Under the pieces are notes generated by a model, which saw only the letters and a program-made list of their open reading frames with translations, had not been told where the DNA came from and did no database searches. The position numbers and the translations under genes were made by a program. This document shows, piece by piece, positions 51,498 to 60,991 of a stretch of 64,000 bases of DNA. Position 1 is the first letter of the stretch. Each line of letters starts with the position of its first letter. The DNA is from Pelagerythrobacter rhizovicinus (GTDB lineage: Bacteria; Pseudomonadota; Alphaproteobacteria; Sphingomonadales; Sphingomonadaceae): the NCBI RefSeq assembly GCF_004135625.1, contig NZ_SDPV01000001.1, positions 1,362,501-1,426,500 of the forward strand. Direction: 5' to 3'.

Positions 51498-52686
51498 CCG
51501 CGACCCAGCCGAAAGCACGGATGGCCGCGCCGTGTTCGTCCAGCGCCGGCGGCCCGAGATCGTCTCGCGGCGGCGAAGCCGAGAGGCGCACCGGGCAGGC
51601 AACGCCGGGGACGGCGCCCAGAGCGGCGTGCGGCATATCCTTCCGGATTTCCCGAGCCTGTACATGCGGATCGGCGAAGACATCGCCGACCGTATTGACG
51701 GGACCCGCCGGAATGCCCGCAGCGCGCAGTGCGTCGATCCATTCGTCGGCGGTGCGACACCGGAATTCCGCCTCGAGCATAGGGATCAGCTTATCACGGC
51801 CGGCTACGCGCCCGGCATTGGTCGCATACGCAGGGTCACGGCCGAGGTCCTCACGCCCGAGGAGCGTACAAAGCTCCCGGAACTGCGCGTCGTTCCCCAC
51901 CGCCAGTGCGATCGTCCGCGTCGAGGTTTCGAACGCCTGGTAAGGAACGATGCTGGGATGAGCGTTGCCGTGCCTCTGCGGGTCACGGCCCTCGGCAAGA
52001 TAGCCCGCAGCTTGATTGGCGAGTGTGGCCACTTGAACGTCGAGGAGCGACGTCTCGACCCATTGGCCTCGCCCTGTGTTCGACCGCTGGTGGAGCGCCG
52101 CCAGAATGCCGTTACAGGCGTAGAGGCCCGTCAGAATGTCGGTCAGCGCCACCCCTGCCTTCATCGGCGGCCCGCCCAGCTCGCCGGTAAGGCTCATGAG
52201 GCCGCCCATCGCCTGGATGATGAAGTCGTATCCGGGCAGGCTTGCATAGGGCCCGTCCTGTCCGAAACCCGAAATCGAGCAATAGACGAGGCGCGGATTG
52301 CGCGCCGACAGCGCCGCGTAGTCGAGCCCGTATCGCGCCAGCGCGCCCACTTTGAAGTTCTCGACCAGCACGTCGGCCTCTTCGGCCAGAGACGCCACGA
52401 ATGCTGCCCCTTCCGCGTCGCTAATATCCGCCGCGAGCGATCGTTTGCCACGATTGGCGCAGGTGAAGTAAGCCGCTTCCTTGCTGCCCCCCGCGCTCGA
52501 GAACCACGGTGGTCCCCATCCCCGGGTGTCATCCCCCGCGCCGGGTCGCTCGATCTTGATCACGTCCGCGCCGAGATCGGCCAGGAGCTGCGTCGCCCAG
52601 GGGCCGGCAAGGACGCGGCTGAGATCGAGGACGCGAACGCCCTCGAGCGCTCGTGCGGGTGCGATGTTCTCAGGCAAAGGCCGCAA
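51487..52686 (-). CDS. gcdG: CaiB/BaiF family CoA-transferase (likely succinyl-CoA:glutarate)
   Basis: A 399-aa type III CoA-transferase. N-terminal [40 protein letters not shown], and the catalytic Asp in [13 protein letters not shown]. It overlaps the end of gcdH. In Pseudomonas the gcdH-adjacent CaiB-type gene (gcdG) is the glutarate CoA-transferase, giving glutaryl-CoA for GcdH. That is the basis of the symbol. The start is a TTG at 52686 or 52677, unresolved; no clear RBS. Confidence 0.82.
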   Translation of the reverse strand: MRPLPENIAPARALEGVRVLDLSRVLAGPWATQLLADLGADVIKIERPGAGDDTRGWGPPWFSSAGGSKEAAYFTCANRGKRSLAADISDAEGAAFVASLAEEADVLVENFKVGALARYGLDYAALSARNPRLVYCSISGFGQDGPYASLPGYDFIIQAMGGLMSLTGELGGPPMKAGVALTDILTGLYACNGILAALHQRSNTGRGQWVETSLLDVQVATLANQAAGYLAEGRDPQRHGNAHPSIVPYQAFETSTRTIALAVGNDAQFRELCTLLGREDLGRDPAYATNAGRVAGRDKLIPMLEAEFRCRTADEWIDALRAAGIPAGPVNTVGDVFADPHVQAREIRKDMPHAALGAVPGVACPVRLSASPPRDDLGPPALDEHGAAIRAFGWVAVRK

Positions 52687-53848
52687 GCCCCGTCTGCGCG
52701 CGGCCGAGTATCAGCGCATGGATGTCGTGCGTCCCCTCGTAGGTGTTGACCGCTTCCAGATTGCAGGCGTGGCGCATCACGTGAAACTCGTCCGAAATGC
52801 CGTTCCCGCCGTGGATATCGCGCGCTTCGCGGGCAATGGACAGCGCCTTGCCGCAACTGTTGCGCTTGACGATGGAGATGTTCGCAACCGGACAGCGCCC
52901 CTCGTCCAGCAGCCGCCCCACGCGCAGGCAGGCCTGCAGGCCGAGCGTGATCTCCACCTGCATTTCCACGAGCTTGCGCTGGATGAGCTGGGCGGCCGCC
53001 AGCGGGCGGCCGAATTGAACGCGGTCGAGCGCGTACTGGCGCGCGGCATGCCAGCAGAACTCCGCTGCGCCCAGCGCCCCCCACGAAATCCCGTACCGCG
53101 CCTTGTTGAGGCAGCCGAACGGCCCGCCCAGCCCCCGCGCGTTCGGGAGGAGTGCGGTTTCGGGAACGAAGACATCATCGAGGACGATCTCTCCGGTCAC
53201 GGAGGCCCGCAGCGCGAGCTTGCCCTCGATCTTCGGCGCGGAATACCCGTCAGTCCCCGCTTCGACGATGAAGCCGCGGATCACTCCGTCCAGCTTCGCC
53301 CACACGACCGCAAGGTCGGCGATGGGGCTGTTCGTGATCCACATCTTGCTGCCGTTGAGCCGATAGCCCCCGTCCACCCGGTCGGCGCGTGTGCGCATCC
53401 CGTCCGGATCGGAGCCGTGATCGGGTTCGGTCAGTCCAAAGCAGCCGATCAGGCGCCCCGACGCGAGCTCCGGCAGGTATTTCGAGCGCTGAGCATCGTC
53501 TCCGAATGCGTAGATCGGGTGCATGACGAGCGACGACTGGACGCTCATCGCGGAGCGATAGCCCGAGTCCACGCGCTCCACCTCGCGCGCGATGAGGCCG
53601 TAGGCCACATGTCCCGCCTCTGCGCCGCCATAGGCTTCGGGCAGCGTCGCCCCGAGAAGACCCAGCGCGCCCATCTCGGTCATGATCTCCCTGTCGAATT
53701 TCTCGTGCCGCGCGGCGAGCAGGACACGCGGCATCAATGATGATTGACAGTAATCACGTGCCGTATCGCAGATCAGACGTTCCTCGTCGGTGATCTGCGA
53801 TTCCAGATCGAACGGGTCGTCCCATCGGAAGGCTGCTAACTCCGCCAT
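52670..53848 (-). CDS. gcdH: Glutaryl-CoA dehydrogenase
   Basis: A 392-aa FAD acyl-CoA dehydrogenase that oxidises and decarboxylates glutaryl-CoA to crotonyl-CoA. Glutaryl-CoA-specific features: [39 protein letters not shown], and the catalytic Glu in [20 protein letters not shown]-terminal [20 protein letters not shown] is typical of GcdH. AGGAG lies about 8 nt before the ATG. Divergent from the LysR-type regulator 53958, an arrangement like gcdR-gcdH in Pseudomonas. Confidence 0.93.
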   Translation of the reverse strand: MAELAAFRWDDPFDLESQITDEERLICDTARDYCQSSLMPRVLLAARHEKFDREIMTEMGALGLLGATLPEAYGGAEAGHVAYGLIAREVERVDSGYRSAMSVQSSLVMHPIYAFGDDAQRSKYLPELASGRLIGCFGLTEPDHGSDPDGMRTRADRVDGGYRLNGSKMWITNSPIADLAVVWAKLDGVIRGFIVEAGTDGYSAPKIEGKLALRASVTGEIVLDDVFVPETALLPNARGLGGPFGCLNKARYGISWGALGAAEFCWHAARQYALDRVQFGRPLAAAQLIQRKLVEMQVEITLGLQACLRVGRLLDEGRCPVANISIVKRNSCGKALSIAREARDIHGGNGISDEFHVMRHACNLEAVNTYEGTHDIHALILGRAQTGLAAFA

Positions 53849-53913
53849 TTATCGTCGCTCCTGTAGTCCGATCCTCTTGCCGTGAGAAAGCCCTGGGACA
53901 CGGGGAAGCGAAA

Positions 53914-53940
53914 GCGAATTCTTGCAATTATATCATTCGC
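53914..53940. promoter_or_regulatory. Inverted repeat between gcdH and its LysR gene
   Basis: GCGAAT at 53914-53919 and ATTCGC at 53935-53940 form a perfect dyad separated by 15 nt, within the 109-bp divergent intergenic region. The interval contains AT-rich TTGCAATTATAT. LysR regulators typically bind such interrupted dyads between themselves and their targets. Function is inference. Confidence 0.45.
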
Positions 53941-53957
53941 ATTGGTAATGATCTCTC

Positions 53958-54863
53958 ATGGAGCCACTCGACACCACGCCGCGGCGGCAGATCCCGCAGA
54001 TGCACGAGCTCGTGGCGTTCGAGGCGGCTGCGCGGCACATGAGCTTCACCGGCGCCGCAGCGGAGCTGAACCTGACGCAAGGCGCGGTCAGCCGGGCCGT
54101 CGCGGCGCTCGAGCAGCGGCTGCGCACGGCTTTGTTCAAGCGCGTTCGCCAGCGCGTGGTGCTGACGCCGGTCGGCCGCGATTATCAGCATCAGGTGCGC
54201 GCCCTGCTCGGACAGCTCAATGCCGCCACACGCCAGGCCATGTCCGCGAACCCGGGCGAGCAGACGCTCCATGTCGCCACCCTTCCCACCTTCGGCATCC
54301 ACTGGCTGGCACCACGGCTGCCGCGCTTTCACGCGGTGCGACCGCATGTGACCGTCAACCTGGCGTCACGGCTGCGCCCGTTCTCGTTCGACGCCGAGCC
54401 GTTCGACCTCGCGATCCACCATGGCGATCCGGCCTGGCCCGGCGGAACGCTGAGGCGCCTCATGAACGAGACCATGGTCCCGATGTGCAGCCCCGAATAC
54501 CGGCAGGCCAAGGCGATCGCTTCACCTGCCGACCTGGTGCGCACGACCTTGATTCATCTCAGGACCCGCCCCGCCGCATGGGCGGAATGGCACGCGAAAG
54601 CCGGTCTTCCGGGAGACGGCGCCTTTCACGGTCCGGTCTACGACCAGTTCGGCATGGCCGTCGCGAGTGCCGCAGCGGGTCTCGGAGTGGCGCTCCTGCC
54701 GGAAATGTTCGCGGCGGAGCAGATCGAGGAGGGAAAGCTGATCACCCTTTTCGATCTCGAGGTGAGCACGGGCAGCGCCTATTACGTCGTTCTCCCGGAA
54801 ACCGGTCACAAATCCGCCGCTGCGGACTTCGCGGACTGGCTTGCAGTTCAATTGACGGACTGA
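53958..54863 (+). CDS. gcdR: LysR-family regulator, GcdR-like
   Basis: A 301-aa LysR regulator of the GcvA subgroup. HTH at residues about 20-50 (SFTGAAAELNLTQGAVSRAV) and effector domain with GIHWLAPRLPRFH and GVALLPEMFAAEQIEEGKLI. Divergently transcribed from gcdH, the position of the glutarate-responsive regulator gcdR in Pseudomonas. The symbol rests on that synteny, not on a searched match. Weak RBS. Confidence 0.7.
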   Translation: MEPLDTTPRRQIPQMHELVAFEAAARHMSFTGAAAELNLTQGAVSRAVAALEQRLRTALFKRVRQRVVLTPVGRDYQHQVRALLGQLNAATRQAMSANPGEQTLHVATLPTFGIHWLAPRLPRFHAVRPHVTVNLASRLRPFSFDAEPFDLAIHHGDPAWPGGTLRRLMNETMVPMCSPEYRQAKAIASPADLVRTTLIHLRTRPAAWAEWHAKAGLPGDGAFHGPVYDQFGMAVASAAAGLGVALLPEMFAAEQIEEGKLITLFDLEVSTGSAYYVVLPETGHKSAAADFADWLAVQLTD

Positions 54864-54898
54864 CTGCGGCTGCCGCTAAGGCGGGAAAAGGAGCGGCT

Positions 54899-55815
54899 TC
54901 ACTCCGCCGAGTGCGCGAGCCGGAAACCGACCGTGAAGTAGCCCTGATCTTCGGGGCCGCGGAGCCGGAAGCGTTCCTCCAGGAACTCGCCGGCGTCGCC
55001 GTAGGAACCGCCCCGGATCACGTGGTAGCCCGGTGTCGGGCAATCGCTCCGCGCCGATCCGTCCACCGGCGCATCGACGTAGTTCTCGTGATAGCAGTCA
55101 GCCTGCCATTCCCAGACGTTGCCGCGGACGTCGTGGAACCCCAGCCGGTCGGCCGGAAAGCTGCCGACCGGCGCGGTCTCGATCCAGACGTCGCGGCCTT
55201 CCGCCTTGCCGCCGCAGCATTCCACCATGCCGATATTGGCCAACTCGTGGGTCACACCCTCCCCACCGCTGCGGGCGTTGCCGAGATCGGCCAGAGTGGC
55301 GACATATTCCCATTCGGCCTCACTCGGCAGGCGGTATTGCTTGCCCGTCCTGGCGTTCAGCCAGTCGATATAGGCCTGCGCGTCGCGCCAGCTGACGCAG
55401 AGGACGGGGTGGTCATCCCCCTGCGCGAACCCCGGCCTCTGCCAGTTCCGCTCGGGTTGATGTGCCAGGTGGTGTCCTCGTCGTAGACGTTACACTTTCC
55501 CGCGGAGACGTAGCCGGTCTCTTCGGTGAAGACGCGGAAGGCGCCCACGGTGACTTCATGCGCCGCCATCTGGAACGGGACGATGGCGACATCGTGCGTC
55601 GGGCCGTCGATCGGGCCGTAACCGCGGTCGATCGTCGCGCCCATGGCGAAGGTCCCGCCGGGGATCGAGACCATCACCGGCACAAGCTCGGCGCGCTGCG
55701 CGTCCTCGTCGGGTGCTGCAGCGACGAGCAGCAGGGACGCAGCAGCGAGGGCCGCTGCGAAACTCTTAGCGCTGGCGCGTGCTTCCGGCCCAGGCCGGGT
55801 TCCAGTCCGTTCCAT
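54899..55815 (-). pseudogene. SUMF1/formylglycine-generating-enzyme family protein, frameshifted
   Basis: Two reading frames together make one FGE-sulfatase-domain protein. The upstream frame (from ATG 55815) has a signal-like segment, SIPGGTFAMGATIDRG, FQMAAHEVTVGAFRVF and ends in-frame at WHINPSGTG. The other frame resumes RNWQRPGFAQGDDHPVLCVS, then DAQAYIDWLNARTGKQYRLP, and continues to 54899 with GFHDVRGNVWEWQADC and YHVIRGGSYGD. One missing G near 55448-55456 (CCGAGCGG where CCGGAGCGG is expected) would explain the break. No Cys is visible at the FGE catalytic position, so it is more likely a SUMF1-like non-activating protein. Could be an assembly error. Overlaps the end of the upstream PD40-amidohydrolase gene. 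Confidence 0.8.
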
Positions 55816-58800
55816 GTTGATCGCTCATCTCCCAGTAGAACTTGGTGCGCGGCCGGTCGTGATTGCCGATCTCGTTCATCGTCGCCGACTCATAGAGACG
55901 CCCGTTGACCATGGTGTAGACCACGCTGTTGGTGTTCCTGATGTCGGCGAGCGGATCGCGGTCGAGCACGATGATGTCCGCCAACTTTCCGGGCTCGATC
56001 GAGCCAAGCTGGTGATCCAGCCCCCAGGTCTTCGCGCCGTTGATCGTCGCCGCGCGCAGGATGCGCATCGGCGCCATCCCGCCTTCGGCGAGCAACTGCA
56101 TCTCCCAATGGAGGGCGATGCCCGCCGCCTGGCCGTGGGAGCCGACGTTCACGATCACGCCGGCGTCGTCCAGCCGCTTGATCGAGCGCGCGACGGAGCG
56201 GAAGCCGACGTCGTACAGCTCGTCCGCCTGATGGATCGACTGCATGGCCCGCACGTACAGCGGCGCGTCGGACGGCCCTTGGATCGGGTTGTAGGCGTTG
56301 TTGACCCCGGGGATGAAGGTGCGGACCTTCGGCTCCTTCCACGGCTCCTGGTTCTGATAGATGTAGTTCTCCCCGAACAGCTCGCCGAACGTGACGACGA
56401 GAGTCGGGGTGGTGGACATCTCCGAACTTCTGAAGAGCTGGAGCAGGTCGTCGTGGTACGTGGCGACCGGCAGGTTATGCTCGAGGTTCGTATATCCGTC
56501 GAGGATCATGCCGACGTTGTCGTAGAAGTGCCCGGCGCCTTCCGCGTCGACCATCAGACCTTCTTCCGCCGCAGCCTGCAGCAGCCACTGCTTCTGCGCC
56601 CGGGTGGTGAGCTTGTAGCTCTTGAGAACCGTCCCCCCGATGGCGGCCTTACGCCGGACGACGGCGCGGGCATCGTCCAGGCTCTCGATCCGGTTGAAGA
56701 CGCGGTCGGGCTTTCCGGAGCGGCCGTAGATCACGTGCCCGGTGGTCAGCCAGCGCGGGCTCACCATCAGGCCGGCAATGGTCATTTCGCCGGTTTCGTA
56801 GCTCGGCAGCTCGTTCGCGTAGGGATCGAAGTTCGTCGTCACGCCGTAAGCGAGGGCCGCATAGCGGACCGCATGCTTCTGCGGCATCGCGCCCGTGCCA
56901 TAGCAGCAATCGATATGGCCGTGCGCGTCGAAGAAGCCGGGCATGAGGGTCTTGCCCTCCAGGTCGTACACCTTGGCGGCATCAGGGATCGTGACGCTCC
57001 CCGCCGGCCCGACGGCCTTGATGCGGTTGCCTTCCACAACGACCGCCCCGTTCTCGATGATAGGGTCGCCGCCCGTCATCGGCAGAACGCGCGCGTTGAC
57101 GAAGGCTATGCTGCCCTGCGGCACGTCGGCCGGAACGCTGAGCTCGACCGAATGCAACGGCGTGTCGACGGTGCCGCCGGCTTCCGGGCGCGTCGCATAG
57201 ACGTCGGGACCGAGGGTCCAGAAGAGCTGCTCGGAGTCGTCGCTCCACGCCAGCTCGAAACCGCCCGAGCGGGTAAGGCGGCGCGCCGCAGGGTTGTTCC
57301 GAGCGCTGATCGCGATCGGCTCCGCACCCGGCCAGAACGGCATCACGTGCAGTTCCTGGAATTCCTTGAACGCGATCCACGAGAGATCGGGGCTCAGCGT
57401 GAAATCGCCGGTATCGGCCGTCTCGGCATAGGCATGATCCTGTGTATCGCCGCCCTCGGCCGGAATGCTGCGCAGGATCACCGCGCGCCGTTTCTCGAAG
57501 TCGGGCGGCCCCATGTAGTAGATGCGCCGGTCGTCGGGCGAGAACCGCGCCACGCCGGCGGCAGGCGCAAGGTAGCGCGGTTCCTTGCCGTCCGATCCGA
57601 CGACGTAGAGTCCCGGGACGTCATGCGCGCCGCCCATCTGCGAATCCGCGTCGAGAATGCGGTAGGCGATCTGCCTACCGCTGTTGGCGAAGACCGGTTC
57701 GGCGATGATCCCGCCGCTGCGGGCGAGCACCCTGTCCTCGCCCCCGTCGGCGCTGCGCAGGTGGAGCGTGCTGCCGGACTCGTCGTGCCATTCGACATAG
57801 GCGATCCAGCGGCCATCCGCGGACCACCTCGGATCGGTCTGCGCGCCGTCGCTCTCCGTCAGCGGGCGCGGTGGCTCGCTGCCGGTCAGGTCCTGCCGCC
57901 AGATGCGGCCCAGCGCGCGGAAGAGGAGCTCGTCACCGGCCGGGGACGGGGCGATCTGCCGGACGATCTTCACGTCCACGTGGTCCGGCGCAAGATCCAG
58001 CTCGGCGCGCAGCGCCGGATGGATGGCATGGCTGGCCGTGGCGCGGAACGGGATATCCGTCGCCTCGCCGGTCTCCATATCGACCTTGATCAACTCGCCC
58101 TTGGCCCAGATCGCGACGTGCCGGTTGTCGGGAAACCAGTCGAACGCCGGATAGTAATGCTCTTGCGCGAGATAATCGGCCTGCAGATCGCGTGCGAGCC
58201 CGTCGTAGACGGCGTTCTGACGCCCCGTCGCGACGTCGTACCGGAAAAGGACGGTCTTCGCGCCGACTCGCCGAACAAAGGCAATGACCGATCCGTCGGG
58301 CGAGACCTGCGGCGTCGTCGCGCTTCCGAAGCCGGAGATCAGATCGACCGTCTCGCCGCTCTGCAGGTCGTGCCGGCGGATGATGAAATTGCTGAGGTTC
58401 GGGTTGAGGTAGACGTAGTGCAGGCCGCCGACCCGCTCGGTATAGTAGAGGTGCCGACCGTCCGGCGAATAGCGCGGCTCCTGGAGATCCTTGCCGCTCT
58501 CGGGAGGGGGAACCAGTTGCCGCTCCTCCTCGCCGCTCACCTCGAAGCGGACCAGTTCGGACGTGCGCATGTCGAACACCGAGGCGCTTGTCTTGGTGGC
58601 GACGATGGCGCTGCCGTCGGGCGACCACGAGGGCGCCGTGATCATGTCCATCGTTTCGTGGCTGATCTGGCGCGGATCGGATCCGTCAGGGTTCGCGATC
58701 CAGATGTTGTCCGCCCCCGTTTGATCGCTGAGATAGAGGATCTCCCGGCCGTCCGGGCTGAACTGGGCGCTGCGCTGGGTCGCGGGGCCCGACAGGATCG

Positions 58801-59041
58801 CCCTGGCCTCTCCGCCCGCCGCAGGCATGGTGTAGATGTCGTTGAGCAGGTCGAACACGAGCGTTCGCCCGTCAGGGCTGACGTCGACGCTCATCCAGGT
58901 TCCCTCGGTGAGGGTGAGCGTTACGTCCTCGGATTGCGACGTCAGAATATCCGAAGGCGAGGCGGAGGGCTCCGCACTTAGCGGAGCGCCCACCAAAGCG
59001 ATTCCCGCGAATACTTTCGCCCAGTTCGGACCCAACGCCAT
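55766..59041 (-). CDS. Exported PD40-repeat amidohydrolase (copy 2)
   Basis: A 1091-aa paralogue of the gene at 38256-41501. Signal peptide at the N-terminus, PD40 propeller (MSVDVSPDGRTLVFDLLNDI; QFSPDGREILYLSDQTG; APSWSPDGSAIVATKTS), then amidohydrolase with HxH (MPGFFDAHGHIDCC), AEGAGHFYDNV, NLEHNLP, GSHGQAAGIALHWEMQ and LADIIVLDRDPLADIRNTN. It differs from copy 1 in loop regions, consistent with different substrates. GGGAGGGGAA precedes the ATG. Downstream on the same strand is the frameshifted FGE-family gene, overlapping by 50 bp. Confidence 0.88.
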   Translation of the reverse strand: MALGPNWAKVFAGIALVGAPLSAEPSASPSDILTSQSEDVTLTLTEGTWMSVDVSPDGRTLVFDLLNDIYTMPAAGGEARAILSGPATQRSAQFSPDGREILYLSDQTGADNIWIANPDGSDPRQISHETMDMITAPSWSPDGSAIVATKTSASVFDMRTSELVRFEVSGEEERQLVPPPESGKDLQEPRYSPDGRHLYYTERVGGLHYVYLNPNLSNFIIRRHDLQSGETVDLISGFGSATTPQVSPDGSVIAFVRRVGAKTVLFRYDVATGRQNAVYDGLARDLQADYLAQEHYYPAFDWFPDNRHVAIWAKGELIKVDMETGEATDIPFRATASHAIHPALRAELDLAPDHVDVKIVRQIAPSPAGDELLFRALGRIWRQDLTGSEPPRPLTESDGAQTDPRWSADGRWIAYVEWHDESGSTLHLRSADGGEDRVLARSGGIIAEPVFANSGRQIAYRILDADSQMGGAHDVPGLYVVGSDGKEPRYLAPAAGVARFSPDDRRIYYMGPPDFEKRRAVILRSIPAEGGDTQDHAYAETADTGDFTLSPDLSWIAFKEFQELHVMPFWPGAEPIAISARNNPAARRLTRSGGFELAWSDDSEQLFWTLGPDVYATRPEAGGTVDTPLHSVELSVPADVPQGSIAFVNARVLPMTGGDPIIENGAVVVEGNRIKAVGPAGSVTIPDAAKVYDLEGKTLMPGFFDAHGHIDCCYGTGAMPQKHAVRYAALAYGVTTNFDPYANELPSYETGEMTIAGLMVSPRWLTTGHVIYGRSGKPDRVFNRIESLDDARAVVRRKAAIGGTVLKSYKLTTRAQKQWLLQAAAEEGLMVDAEGAGHFYDNVGMILDGYTNLEHNLPVATYHDDLLQLFRSSEMSTTPTLVVTFGELFGENYIYQNQEPWKEPKVRTFIPGVNNAYNPIQGPSDAPLYVRAMQSIHQADELYDVGFRSVARSIKRLDDAGVIVNVGSHGQAAGIALHWEMQLLAEGGMAPMRILRAATINGAKTWGLDHQLGSIEPGKLADIIVLDRDPLADIRNTNSVVYTMVNGRLYESATMNEIGNHDRPRTKFYWEMSDQHGTDWNPAWAGSTRQR

Positions 59042-59209
59042 TTCCCCTCCCCTTTCACGACCGACCTCGTTGTGTCGGCCTGTGGCAGACTAGGTGCGGG
59101 CGGCGCAATTTGGCGGTGCGAAAGTCGCGGAGGCCGTTGCCGACGGCTCACCGGCATTTCCTCTGTTTTTCACTGCGCAGCAGTAGCAGCCGAGCGTTGC
59201 GTGCGGACG

Positions 59210-60103
59210 TCAAACAGCTTCGACATACCCGGGCGCATTCTTCACGCGCTCTACATCCTGCCGGGGCGGAACGCCGAACAAGCGCCGGTACTCCCGGCTG
59301 AACTGCGACGGACTTTCGTATCCGACCGCGAACCCAGCCGAGCCTGCGGTTGCACCGCCGGTCAGCATAAGACGCCGCGCTTCCTGCAGACGCAGTTGCT
59401 TCTGATACTCGATGGGCGTCATGCGCGTGACCGCCTTGAAATGCGCATGGAGCGATGAGGCGCTCATGCCCGCTGCGGCGGCAATTTCTTCTATGCGGAG
59501 CTGGGCATCGAAGCCCTTGCGGATTGCGGCAATCGCCCGGCTTACCTGGTTCAGACGACTGCCGGCGGACATCAGATGCCGGAGCATAGCGCCGTGTGGA
59601 CCGGTAAGCAGCCGGTAGAGGATCTCCCGTTCGATCAGTGGGGCGAGCACCTGGATGCTGTCCGGCCGATCGAGGAGCCTGACAAGCCGGCTTGCTGCAT
59701 CGATGAGGTCGGGATCGCTCGGATAGACGGCCAGCACGGGCTGCTCGGGTCGTGCTGCGCTGCCATCGGAGGCCATCAATTCGGCGAGTGCCGAAGGATC
59801 GAGATCGATCTTGCAACACAGGTATGGCGCCTCGGCGCTCGCCTCGATCACATGGCCCACTAGCGGCAGATCGACCGAGACCAGCAGGTAGCGCGACGCA
59901 TCGTAAACGAGGCCCTCGTCTCCCAGCGATACGCGCTTCGAACCCTGGGCGATCAGGCAAAGAGAAGCCTCATAGACCGAGGGTGTTGGGGCGCTCGGCC
60001 GATCGGCGCGGAACAGCGACAGTCGTGGTATCCGCGTCTCTGTCATGCCCGCCACCGGGGCATGGCACTCGATGAGCTGCGCAAGCTCGGCAATCGTTTC
60101 CAT
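59210..60103 (-). CDS. AraC-family regulator
   Basis: A 297-aa regulator: AraC_N-type cupin domain (SVYEASLCLIAQGSKRVSLG) and C-terminal tandem HTH (LRIEEIAAAAGMSASSLHAH and FAVGYESPSQFSREYRRLFG). The ATG at 60103 (METIAELAQL) is chosen; a longer frame to 60421 would run antisense into the divergent SDR gene. Adjacent SDR gene, divergently transcribed, is the likely target. Paralogous to the frameshifted AraC at 61175-62058. Confidence 0.87.
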   Translation of the reverse strand: METIAELAQLIECHAPVAGMTETRIPRLSLFRADRPSAPTPSVYEASLCLIAQGSKRVSLGDEGLVYDASRYLLVSVDLPLVGHVIEASAEAPYLCCKIDLDPSALAELMASDGSAARPEQPVLAVYPSDPDLIDAASRLVRLLDRPDSIQVLAPLIEREILYRLLTGPHGAMLRHLMSAGSRLNQVSRAIAAIRKGFDAQLRIEEIAAAAGMSASSLHAHFKAVTRMTPIEYQKQLRLQEARRLMLTGGATAGSAGFAVGYESPSQFSREYRRLFGVPPRQDVERVKNAPGYVEAV

Positions 60104-60248
60104 CACCGTGAGATTGCCGATGCGAAGCGACTTCGCAAGCAAGGACACGAGAATCCGGAGAATCGTGCAAAGCAAATGGACGATCGCTCTACCGGTCAGA
60201 TCAGTCGCAGTGGCACTTTCGGTCTGCCTATCAACCGGAGGAACCAAC

Positions 60249-60974
60249 ATGACCAACATCAACGACAAGATCGTGCTCATCACCGGCGCCTCGAGCGGCA
60301 TCGGTGAAGCGACGGCGCGCGAACTGGCAGCCGCCGGCGCGAAACTCTTCATCGGCGCGCGCCGTAGCGAGCGGCTGCAGGCTTTGGCGGAAGAACTGGG
60401 CGAGTCGATCGCCTGGCGCACGCTCGACGTGACCGACGCCGCAGACTTCGACGCCTTTGCCTACGCGGCGGAGGAGCGTTTCGGCCGGATCGATGCACTG
60501 GTGAACAACGCCGGCGTGATGCCGCTCTCTCCGCTCGCGTCGCTCAAGCGCGAGGAGTGGAAGCGGATGATCGACGTCAACATTCACGGCGTCCTCAATG
60601 GCATTGCCGCGGTGCTACCAAGGTTCGTGGCGCAGAAGGACGGGCACGTGGTCAATGTTGCTTCTGTCGGGGCGCATCTCGTGCTCCCCACGGCAGCGGT
60701 CTACTGCGGCACGAAATACGCCGTCTGGGCAATCACCGAAGGGCTGCGGCAGGAGCATGACGAGATCCGCTCGACGATCATCTCGCCCGGCGTAACGGCG
60801 ACCGAACTCGGGAACGACATCAGCGATTCTACGGTTGCGGCGGCGCTGAAGGACTGGCGACAGAAGTCGCTTACGCCCGACGCGATCGCCCGCGCGATCC
60901 GCTATGCCCTCGAACAGCCCACGGGCGTCGACATCAACGAAGTGATCGTGCGACCCACTGCTGCCGGCATGTAG
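60249..60974 (+). CDS. Short-chain dehydrogenase/reductase
   Basis: A 241-aa classical SDR. TGASSGIGEA coenzyme-binding motif, NNAG, Ser in NVASVGAHLV and the Tyr-x-x-x-Lys pair in YCGTKYAVWAITEG. NADP preference is suggested by ARRSER after the second strand. Substrate unknown. CGGAGG precedes the ATG. Divergent from the AraC regulator at 59210-60103. Confidence 0.92.
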   Translation: MTNINDKIVLITGASSGIGEATARELAAAGAKLFIGARRSERLQALAEELGESIAWRTLDVTDAADFDAFAYAAEERFGRIDALVNNAGVMPLSPLASLKREEWKRMIDVNIHGVLNGIAAVLPRFVAQKDGHVVNVASVGAHLVLPTAAVYCGTKYAVWAITEGLRQEHDEIRSTIISPGVTATELGNDISDSTVAAALKDWRQKSLTPDAIARAIRYALEQPTGVDINEVIVRPTAAGM

Positions 60975-60991
60975 CCCGCTCCGCCCACCGA

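Noticed and set aside
55643-58981. 1112-codon frame on the plus strand opposite the second PD40-amidohydrolase
   Set aside because: Strictly antisense to a gene with clear family motifs; its composition is that of a mirror reading of high-GC codons.
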